Positions 58,435 through 64,000 of a stretch of 64,000 nucleotides of DNA are shown here, in pieces; the first letter of the stretch is position 1, and the number at the start of each line of letters is the position of its first letter. Origin of the DNA: an uncultured Fretibacterium sp. (lineage in GTDB: Bacteria > Synergistota > Synergistia > Synergistales > Aminobacteriaceae); contig CALGGR010000148.1 in the NCBI GenBank assembly GCA_937915755.1, forward strand, positions 1 to 64,000. The letters run 5' to 3'. Both the position numbers and the translations under genes were made by a program. Below the pieces are notes generated by a model. That model was not told where the DNA came from and searched no databases. It saw nothing but the letters and a program-made list of their open reading frames with translations.

Positions 58435-58621
58435 CTGTCTTCACCTCAATCACTCCGGCCGGGCAAGTCCTTGCGCAAGTTCCGCAGCCAACACAAATTT
58501 TCTTGTCGACAACAGCATGAAGTCCCCGAAGAATTTCGATAGCTCCCTTCGGACAAACATTCATACAAGCCCCGCATGACACGCAGAATCTTGTGTTGAA
58601 CTCCGCAAATCTTTTTGCCAA
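58424..58621 (-). CDS. 2x[4Fe-4S] ferredoxin, copy A
   Basis: A 65-residue ferredoxin with clusters CVSCGACMNVCPKGAIEI and CVGCGTCARTCPAGVIEV, each CxxCxxCxxxCP. It starts at TTG behind AAGGAG, eight bases upstream. It is a near-duplicate of copy B at 59375-59572 with changes mainly between the clusters (LRGLHAVVD versus FQGIYAVVD). Its neighbours in this copy are decayed, so it may be a stand-alone electron carrier now. Confidence 0.88.
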   Translation of the reverse strand: MAKRFAEFNTRFCVSCGACMNVCPKGAIEILRGLHAVVDKKICVGCGTCARTCPAGVIEVKTDEA

Positions 58622-58638
58622 ATTTCTCTCTCCTTACC

Positions 58639-58735
58639 TTAGACCCCAGACACCCTTACCTATTCCATTGACCGAGTAGAATATGTCATCTTTGCCGTTG
58701 CAGCAGTTACTGTCTGATGAACAACTATGAATTGA
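58639..58735 (-). pseudogene. C-terminal fragment of the winged-helix gene
   Basis: The last 30 or so codons of the gene at 59588 are repeated in frame (GKDDIFYSVNGIGKGVWGLR then TAA), while the N-terminal part is missing. It marks the right part of the tandem duplication. Confidence 0.75.
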
Positions 58736-58785
58736 TCCTCGGAATCAATAAGGGCTTTGGCTGCAAATCTCGGAGTTACTGTGGC

Positions 58786-59385
58786 TTAACTGAGAGTACT
58801 CTCTAAGCGGGAGGGGTTGTTCTTTAGTCTGCATATCACCTGCGTAACCGTTCCTATAGGGCAGAATGTACACCACGTTCTAGGACGGTACAAAGCCATC
58901 ATTATCAGCCCTATAATCGCGCTCGTAAGCATCAAGCTATACAGTCCGAAAGCAAACTGAGCCGCCCACTCCGGAACACCTCCGGCACTATACGCCCAGT
59001 CCCACGGAACATTCATCACCCAAAGAAGCCTCACAGTCTCTCTAAGCGATGACGTACCACCGAAAACCAGCCACGACTGCCAGCAGACACTCGCAAACAT
59101 TGCCATGAAAAATATCAGAAAGCAATACCTGAACCATGAGGACGACAGCCATTTAGGTGCTAACTTTTTCCGCGAGCAGCCGAACTTTTCAGGAAGAAAC
59201 GCGAAAAGCTGTCCTCTTCCGCAGAGATGGTTGCAGAAATACTTGTTGCCCCCGAAAATTGCGAACATAAACGGCAGCATGAAGTCAATCATTCCGAGCC
59301 ACGCGAAAATTATGTTGAAGAACCCAAGCCCGAAATACACTATCGGCCACACCCAGAGATGATCACGCCAGCTCTTACGCTTCAT
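58786..59385 (-). CDS. membrane-bound [4Fe-4S] protein, NapH/YccM-like
   Basis: A 199-residue protein with about four hydrophobic helices and two cysteine motifs, CNHLCGRGQL near residue 52 and CTFCPIGTVTQV near 174, similar to NapH/CcoG/RnfB-type membrane ferredoxin modules that link quinone and periplasmic redox partners. Typical members carry extra CxxxCP clusters at the C-terminus that are absent here, but a separate ferredoxin gene overlaps its start by 11 bases and may supply them. Its last codons run into the duplication junction, so the C-terminus may be altered. Confidence 0.78.
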   Translation of the reverse strand: MKRKSWRDHLWVWPIVYFGLGFFNIIFAWLGMIDFMLPFMFAIFGGNKYFCNHLCGRGQLFAFLPEKFGCSRKKLAPKWLSSSWFRYCFLIFFMAMFASVCWQSWLVFGGTSSLRETVRLLWVMNVPWDWAYSAGGVPEWAAQFAFGLYSLMLTSAIIGLIMMALYRPRTWCTFCPIGTVTQVICRLKNNPSRLESTLS

Positions 59386-59572
59386 CAGTCTTCACCTCAA
59401 TCACTCCGGCCGGGCAAGTCCTTGCGCAAATTCCGCAGCCAACGCAGATCTTCTTGTCGACAACTGCATAAATTCCCTGAAAAATTTTAATCGCTCCCTT
59501 CGGACAAACATTCATACAAGCCCCGCATGACACGCAGGATTTTGTGTTTACTTCCGCAAAACGTTTCGCCAA
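59375..59572 (-). CDS. 2x[4Fe-4S] ferredoxin, copy B
   Basis: A 65-residue bacterial-type ferredoxin: CVSCGACMNVCPKGAIKI and CVGCGICARTCPAGVIEV. TTG 59572 is chosen because AAGGAG lies eight bases upstream and the copy A start is the same; the longer frame begins inside that ribosome-binding site. It overlaps the membrane Fe-S gene by 11 bases and follows the winged-helix gene by 15, so the three form an operon. Confidence 0.9.
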   Translation of the reverse strand: MAKRFAEVNTKSCVSCGACMNVCPKGAIKIFQGIYAVVDKKICVGCGICARTCPAGVIEVKTDEA

Positions 59573-59587
59573 AATTATCACTCCTTA

Positions 59588-59851
59588 TTACCTTAATCCC
59601 CAGACGCCTTTACCTATCCCATCTACCGAATAGAATATATCATCTTTGCCGAGATAGCCACTACTGTCTGAGGAAAAATGATGAATTTCTCTCCTTATAC
59701 CAGCCATCAGTCCATCAGTTAATGAAACTCCCGTAATTCTCTCAATCTCTCTGTATATTTCGCTATAGGGAGCTTGACCGCCCAAGTTCTGCAACGCTTT
59801 TACTACAAGTTCCGCGTTGGTCATTTCGCCGTTGGTTAGTGTGTTTCTCAT
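59588..59851 (-). CDS. small winged-helix-like protein (HARE-HTH/Mrr_N type)
   Basis: An 87-residue protein whose body, ELVVKALQNLGGQAPYSEIY followed by REIERITGVSLTDGLMAGIR and GKDDIFYSVDGIGKGVWGLR, has the layout of the winged-helix domains found at the N-terminus of restriction-like enzymes. It could bind DNA and control the adjacent ferredoxin genes, but no such role is shown. ATG 59851 follows GAGGTGAT by eight bases. A truncated repeat lies at 58639. Confidence 0.68.
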   Translation of the reverse strand: MRNTLTNGEMTNAELVVKALQNLGGQAPYSEIYREIERITGVSLTDGLMAGIRREIHHFSSDSSGYLGKDDIFYSVDGIGKGVWGLR

Positions 59852-59893
59852 TTTGCATATCACCTCAGTTCGACATTATACTATCATTAAGGC

Positions 59894-59922
59894 TTGACGA
59901 AATCGACAATGGCAAATATACT
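59894..59922 (+). promoter_or_regulatory. sigma-70 promoter of the fapR-plsX-fab operon
   Basis: TTGACG (59894-59899) with 17-base spacing to TATACT (59917-59922). The start of transcription would lie near 59929. Confidence 0.75.
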
Positions 59923-59953
59923 TTTCGCCAAAATTTCAGCTTGCAGTGAGGTA

Positions 59954-59970
59954 TTATTATCAGGTGCTAA
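59954..59970 (+). promoter_or_regulatory. candidate FapR operator
   Basis: TTATTATCAGGTGCTAA agrees at 13 of 16 defined positions with the FapR palindrome TTAGTACC-N-GGTACTAA. It lies about 25 bases inside the transcript and contains the ribosome-binding site of fapR. Binding would fit negative autoregulation relieved by malonyl-CoA, as in Bacillus. Confidence 0.55.
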
Positions 59971-59971
59971 A

Positions 59972-60547
59972 ATGCTAAACGATAGGCCCGCAAGAAAATT
60001 ACGGCAGGACAGGCTTGCAAAGATCATAGAATCGAATCCCATGATTACGGACAACGAACTTGCTTCACAGCTTTGTGTCAGCGTTTCAACCGTGAGGCTT
60101 GACCGCGCTCTTATGGGTGTCCCTGAACTCCGTGAGCGTATTCGCACTATGGCTCAGGACGCTATGAGCCGTCTCAAATCCCTAAGCCCCGCTGAAGTCA
60201 TTGGCGACCTTCTTGAGCTTGAGCCGGACAGATGGGCGTTGTCAGTGCTTCGTACCGCTAAGGATATGGCGTTCCGTTTCACAGACATCGTGAGCGACAA
60301 TTACGTCTACGCTCAGGCAGGTTCAATCGCCGTCGCAGTCATAAATGCCGCAAGCGTAATCATCGGCTCAATGAGAGGGCAGTACATCGGCCATGCTCAC
60401 GTCGGGGATATTCTCATTGCGAGGGCAAAAGTCGGCGTAAATCATGAGGGCAAAAGGATCGTAAGCGTCCGCACAAAAGCAGGTAACCGCGAAATCTTTG
60501 TTGGACGATTCATCATCGAGATACTAGAACAGAAGGCAGGTGATTAA
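59972..60547 (+). CDS. fapR: FapR transcriptional repressor of fatty acid synthesis
   Basis: The 191-residue product has an N-terminal helix-turn-helix (RQDRLAKIIESNPMITDNEL, SVSTVRLDRALMGVPELRER) and a C-terminal hotdog domain that binds malonyl-CoA (YVYAQAGSIAVAVINAASVI, GHAHVGDILIARAKV). This matches FapR in length and order. ATG 59972 behind CAGGTG is preferred over the longer frame starting in the promoter. It is followed by plsX, fabK, fabD and fabG, the genes it would control. Confidence 0.9.
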   Translation: MLNDRPARKLRQDRLAKIIESNPMITDNELASQLCVSVSTVRLDRALMGVPELRERIRTMAQDAMSRLKSLSPAEVIGDLLELEPDRWALSVLRTAKDMAFRFTDIVSDNYVYAQAGSIAVAVINAASVIIGSMRGQYIGHAHVGDILIARAKVGVNHEGKRIVSVRTKAGNREIFVGRFIIEILEQKAGD

Positions 60548-60550
60548 ACT

Positions 60551-61537
60551 TTGAGCGACAAAATCACAATAGCACTTGACGCAATGGGCGGCGACAACGC
60601 TCCCGCCGAAATCTGCAAGGGCGCGCATGAAGCCTGTGAAAAGTATGACGACATCGAGATTATTTTGACTGGGGACACTGAGCGCATACAATCATGTCTC
60701 ACTCCCCACGACAGAATACATATCGAGAACGCAACGGAAATCATTGACCCTGATGAACACCCCGCCAACGCTATCCGAAAGAAGAAGGACTCAAGTCTCC
60801 GTGTCGCTATGGAGATGGTGAGGCGCGGTGATGCTCAGGGCTGTATTAGCGCAGGAAGTACGGGCGCAATCGTCGCAGGAGGTGTCCTAGTCGTCGGAAG
60901 GATTGAGGGTATTGACCGTCCGGCTTTGGGGATCCCTGTCCCGTCAATCGAGAAGCCCTCGTTCATGCTTGATGTCGGCGCAACTGTACGCTGTAAGCCT
61001 GAGAATTTGTTGCAGTTCGCGCTCATGGGAAGCGTTTACTCCCGCAAGATTATGGGAGTCGAAAGCCCCGAAGTTAAGCTGCTCTCAAACGGCACTGAAG
61101 AAATCAAAGGTGATGACACCGTACTTGCTGCCCGCGATCTTATAGAGGCAAAAGGTAATCTCAATTTCGGAGGCTACGTTGAGGGGAATGATGTAGTCTT
61201 CGGAAAATGCGATGTCATAGTCTGCGATGGCTTCAACGGGAATATTGCGCTGAAACTCGCTGAGGGAATAATGCAGGGATTGAAGTCTCTTCTCACTGAC
61301 GAGGTCAAAGGCTCACTGTCGGCAAAAGCAGGATTGTTGTTGCTGTCCCCTGTCGTCAAAAAGCTATGGGCGCGTTTCAACTATGAGAAGTACGGCGGGA
61401 CTCCATTGCTCGGCGTTAAAGGCGCGGTTCTCAAGGCTCACGGACGCTCAAAGTCGCCCGCGATAGTCAGCGCGATTTCAGCCGCAAGAAAGTTCATTGC
61501 AGAGGACGGAACATCACAGATTAACCGTGAAATATGA
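60551..61537 (+). CDS. plsX: phosphate acyltransferase PlsX
   Basis: Converts acyl-ACP and phosphate to acyl-phosphate for phospholipid synthesis. The 328 residues include ITIALDAMGGDNAPAEICKG, DEHPANAIRKKKDSSLRVAM, GCISAGSTGAIVAGG, CDVIVCDGFNGNIALKLAEG and the C-terminal YGGTPLLGVKGAVLKAHGRS. It starts with TTG three bases after fapR behind GGTGATT. Confidence 0.96.
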   Translation: MSDKITIALDAMGGDNAPAEICKGAHEACEKYDDIEIILTGDTERIQSCLTPHDRIHIENATEIIDPDEHPANAIRKKKDSSLRVAMEMVRRGDAQGCISAGSTGAIVAGGVLVVGRIEGIDRPALGIPVPSIEKPSFMLDVGATVRCKPENLLQFALMGSVYSRKIMGVESPEVKLLSNGTEEIKGDDTVLAARDLIEAKGNLNFGGYVEGNDVVFGKCDVIVCDGFNGNIALKLAEGIMQGLKSLLTDEVKGSLSAKAGLLLLSPVVKKLWARFNYEKYGGTPLLGVKGAVLKAHGRSKSPAIVSAISAARKFIAEDGTSQINREI

Positions 61538-61556
61538 AACATAGAGAGGTGAAAGT

Positions 61557-62516
61557 ATGTTACTGAGAGAAGATAACCGTATATGCAGATTGCTCGGTAC
61601 AAAATACCCCATAATACAGGGCGGAATGGCCTGGGTTGCAAACGCTGAACTTGCATCAGCCGTAAGCAACGCAGGAGGACTCGGAATAATTGCCGCCGCC
61701 GCTACCCCTCCCGACATACTCGAGAAGGAAATCCTTAAGGCCAAGGAGTTATTGTTACCCGGGAAACCTTTCGGCCTCAACATAATGCTAATGTCCCCGA
61801 CAGCCGAAAGCGCGCTCGAAGTTGCCGTTAAGCACAAAGTACCCGTAGTAACGACGGGCGCGGGAAGTCCCGGAAAGTTCCTCGAACGTCTCAAGCCGTT
61901 GGGAACAATCGTTATCCCCGTCGTTGCGTCCGTAACTCAGGCTCGTCGCGTCGAAAAGCAGGGTGCTGATGCCGTAATCGCTGAGGGAATGGAGGCAGGC
62001 GGTCATATCGGCGAGCTTACGACAATGGTGCTTACCCCGCAGATCTCGCAGGCCGTGAAGATTCCTGTTGTATGCGCGGGCGGAGTTGCTGACGGAAGAG
62101 GAGTAGTCGCTGCGTTTGCTCTAGGTGCTGAGGGACTTCAGGTTGGTACGAGGTTCATATGCTGCGAGGAATGCACTGTACACCCGAACTATAAGCAGGC
62201 CGTAATTGAGGCGCGCGACAGGTCAACAGCAATCACAGGCCAGAGTCTCGGCCACCCCGTGAGATGTCTCAGGAACAAGCTGACCGCAGAATTTGAGCGT
62301 CTCGAAAACGAACATGCCCCTGCGTCCGAGATTGAGGCACTTGGGACAGGAAAGCTCAGAGCCGCAGTTGTTGACGGCGACACTGAATGGGGATCGCTTA
62401 TGTCAGGTCAGAGCGCGGCTATGGTCAACGATATTCTTCCGGCGAAGACAATCATCGAGCGAATGTTCTCGGAGGCTGAGGATATTTTGTCGAATATAGG
62501 CAAGGTGAAAGCATGA
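61557..62516 (+). CDS. fabK: enoyl-ACP reductase FabK
   Basis: An FMN-dependent, NADH-using enoyl-[ACP] reductase II of 319 residues, replacing FabI. It shows YPIIQGGMAWVANAELASAV, GGLGIIAAAATPPD, FGLNIMLMSP, GADAVIAEGMEAGGHIGEL and VCAGGVADGRGVVAAFALGA followed by QVGTRFICCEE. The family also includes nitronate monooxygenase; the fab operon position and C-terminal MSGQSAAMV favour FabK. Confidence 0.93.
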   Translation: MLLREDNRICRLLGTKYPIIQGGMAWVANAELASAVSNAGGLGIIAAAATPPDILEKEILKAKELLLPGKPFGLNIMLMSPTAESALEVAVKHKVPVVTTGAGSPGKFLERLKPLGTIVIPVVASVTQARRVEKQGADAVIAEGMEAGGHIGELTTMVLTPQISQAVKIPVVCAGGVADGRGVVAAFALGAEGLQVGTRFICCEECTVHPNYKQAVIEARDRSTAITGQSLGHPVRCLRNKLTAEFERLENEHAPASEIEALGTGKLRAAVVDGDTEWGSLMSGQSAAMVNDILPAKTIIERMFSEAEDILSNIGKVKA

Positions 62517-63454
62517 GTTACGCATTGATCTTTCCCGGACAAGGCTCGCAGTCGGTAGGAATGGGACGCGAAATTTACGAGGCTTTCCCGTCAGCCAAAA
62601 ACGTATTCGATGAGGCCGATGATGCACTGTCGGAACACCTGACAAATCTCATCTTTGAGGGCGATGAAGCAGAATTGACCCTCACGAGGAACGCACAGCC
62701 CGCAATAATGACCGTGAGCATTGCCGCATTGAAGGTGCTTACGGAGGAAATGGGTGCGAATGTCTCACCCTTCTGCATGGCCGGGCACAGCTTAGGCGAG
62801 TACACGGCACTCTGCGCTTCAGGAGTAATGAATTTTGCTGAAGCTGTAAGACTCGTTCGTAACCGTGGGGCATTCATGCAGGAGGCTGTCCCTGAAGGTA
62901 AGGGAGGAATGGCGGCTCTGATCGGCGCAAGTCATGATGACGCTGTGAAGCTCTGTGATTCAGTCGCACCTAACGGCGAGGTCAGCCCCGCAAACTTCAA
63001 CTGCCCCGGCCAAGTCGTAATCTCAGGGTTGACGGAGTTTGTTGACGCGGCGATCGCAAACGCAAAGTCATTCGGCATAAAACGCGCTTTGAAACTCAGT
63101 GTGAGCGCGCCTTTCCACAGCCGTTATATGAAGCCCGCCGCCGAGAAGCTGAAATCCGAGTTCGCAAAAATCACGTGGCATGACGCAAGTTATGACATCA
63201 TCGCTAACGTTGACGCAAAACCCGTGAGGTCAGCAAGTGAAATTCAGGCGAGGTTATACGCGCAGACATTCAGCCCCGTGCTGTGGGAGGATTCAGTTGC
63301 GTACATGGCCGACTCTGGGGTTGACTCGTTCTATGAGATTGGGCCGGGCGAAGTCCTTTCTGGTCTCGTCAAGAAGTGCCGCAAAGGTATGAACCTCCTC
63401 TCAGCATCAACGCCTGAGAAGCTGGAAGCCTTACGTGGAAAACTGGAGGTCTGA
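62513..63454 (+). CDS. fabD: malonyl-CoA-ACP transacylase
   Basis: Loads malonyl groups on ACP. The 313-residue protein has LIFPGQGSQSVGMGREIY, the catalytic serine in MAGHSLGEYTALCASG (near 92), RGAFMQEAVPEGKGGMAA with its Arg-Gln, the histidine in SVSAPFHSRYMKPA (near 203) and YEIGPGEVLSGLVKK. It overlaps fabK by four bases (ATGA). Confidence 0.97.
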   Translation: MSYALIFPGQGSQSVGMGREIYEAFPSAKNVFDEADDALSEHLTNLIFEGDEAELTLTRNAQPAIMTVSIAALKVLTEEMGANVSPFCMAGHSLGEYTALCASGVMNFAEAVRLVRNRGAFMQEAVPEGKGGMAALIGASHDDAVKLCDSVAPNGEVSPANFNCPGQVVISGLTEFVDAAIANAKSFGIKRALKLSVSAPFHSRYMKPAAEKLKSEFAKITWHDASYDIIANVDAKPVRSASEIQARLYAQTFSPVLWEDSVAYMADSGVDSFYEIGPGEVLSGLVKKCRKGMNLLSASTPEKLEALRGKLEV

Positions 63455-63457
63455 GCC

Positions 63458-64000
63458 ATGCTTGCACTCGTTACAGGAGCCGCAAAGGGAATCGGAAGGG
63501 CTGTAACTCTACAGCTTGCGCGTGATGGATTCGATGTCGCAATAAATTACGCGCACAGTGAGGATGCCGCGAAGTCTCTCAGGGACGAAGTGATTGCTCT
63601 AGGAGTTAAGGCTGAAATTTTCAGGGCTGATGTCAGTTTTCAGGAGGAAGCTGCGAAGATGTTTGCTGACGTAAAATCGTCGTTCGGCGAAAATGTCAGC
63701 GTCCTCGTAAACAACGCAGGAATTACACGCGATACCCTCCTAATGAGAATGAAGGCTGAAGATTGGCTCGCGGTCATCAACACGAACCTCAATGCCGCGT
63801 TCTATTGCACTCAGCTCGCGGTAAAGGACATGGCAAAATCTCGTTACGGACGTATAATCAGCATATCTTCAGTCGTCGGACTTGTCGGGAATGCGGGACA
63901 ATGTAACTATTCGGCCTCAAAAGCTGGTATAATCGGTTTCACGAAATCGGTTGCCCGCGAATACGCAGGACGCGGAATTACAGCAAACGCAATCGCACCG
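63458..64000 (+). CDS. fabG: 3-oxoacyl-[ACP] reductase FabG (truncated by window end)
   Basis: An NADPH-dependent short-chain dehydrogenase. The 181 visible codons run to the window end without a stop. They show LVTGAAKGIGRAVTLQLA (Rossmann TGxxxGIG), NNAGITRDTLLMRM, the catalytic Ser in IISISSVVGLVGN, YSASKAGIIGFTKS (YxxxK) and GITANAIAP, the typical FabG order. About 65 residues are missing. ATG lies three bases after fabD behind ACTGGAGGT. Confidence 0.95.
   Translation, partial: MLALVTGAAKGIGRAVTLQLARDGFDVAINYAHSEDAAKSLRDEVIALGVKAEIFRADVSFQEEAAKMFADVKSSFGENVSVLVNNAGITRDTLLMRMKAEDWLAVINTNLNAAFYCTQLAVKDMAKSRYGRIISISSVVGLVGNAGQCNYSASKAGIIGFTKSVAREYAGRGITANAIAP

Noticed and set aside
1..64000. 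CRISPR array
   Set aside because: No series of regularly spaced near-identical repeats was seen; the only repeats are element ends, the direct repeat and the coding repeat in the ankyrin gene.

Overview
The window looks like a chromosomal segment of an anaerobic, flagellated, amino-acid-fermenting member of the Synergistota, probably a gut or rumen lineage. The evidence is an indolepyruvate:ferredoxin oxidoreductase / phenylacetate-CoA ligase / ACT-domain cluster, many ferredoxin-type proteins, and a secreted subtilase whose C-terminus resembles the SYNERG-CTERM sorting tail. Extended -10 promoters (TGnTATAAT) recur, and many genes start with TTG or GTG behind a strong Shine-Dalgarno. The taxonomic call is inference from gene content.

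Layout. 1-4.4 kb: gyrB, then fliS and a FlgN-like chaperone, an M48 protease and tRNA-Arg. 4.5-8.6 kb (minus): DUF362/ferredoxin protein, flavodoxin and a large ankyrin protein. 8.7-14.3 kb: aromatic 2-oxo-acid cluster iorA, two paralogous membrane coiled-coil genes, iorB, paaK and two ACT proteins. 15-20.8 kb: two membrane-anchored BMP/PnrA-type binding proteins with a hybrid histidine kinase and a double-receiver protein, with no ABC permease or ATPase. 21-28.5 kb: nitroreductase, acetyltransferase, fumarase, then (minus) a LivJ-type binding protein, subtilase and MATE exporter. 28.6-32.1 kb: miaA-ispH-S1 protein. 32.2-34.9 kb (minus): a YeiH-type exporter, a small membrane protein and a sulfite-reductase-like protein, preceded by a Cys/Met-rich leader peptide and two terminator hairpins, which reads as a transcription attenuator. 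35-41 kb: citX, a beta-helix/esterase lipoprotein, a secreted tyrosine-phosphatase-like protein and a TrmFO-CobJ fusion.

The 41-49.5 kb segment is a plastic island around a giant flagellin gene. It holds a duplicated flagellin 3' end, a tnpB element, DinJ-YoeB, three unannotated small peptide genes with elaborate RNA folds (one also present as a decayed copy), and fragments of an IS605-like family. Two related amphipathic peptides share the same nested-hairpin 3' element, and the 41-aa membrane peptide has a conserved structured 5' leader. Four members of one IS605/omega-RNA family lie in the window: a full tnpB copy (54.8-56.2 kb), an internally deleted copy (49.1-49.5 kb) and two copies reduced to the omega-RNA-like right end (20.9 and 47.7 kb). 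One of the latter supplies the last codons and stop of hisS.

49.5-58.1 kb: SLBB polysaccharide-export protein, tRNA-Pro, rpsF-ssb-rpsR-DUF2232, LprI-like protein, tnpB and a PTS IIBCA permease. 58.1-59.9 kb: a tandem duplication of winged-helix / ferredoxin / membrane Fe-S genes, with one copy partly decayed. 59.9-64 kb: fatty acid operon fapR-plsX-fabK-fabD-fabG, with a good promoter and a FapR-like palindrome; fabG runs off the window end.
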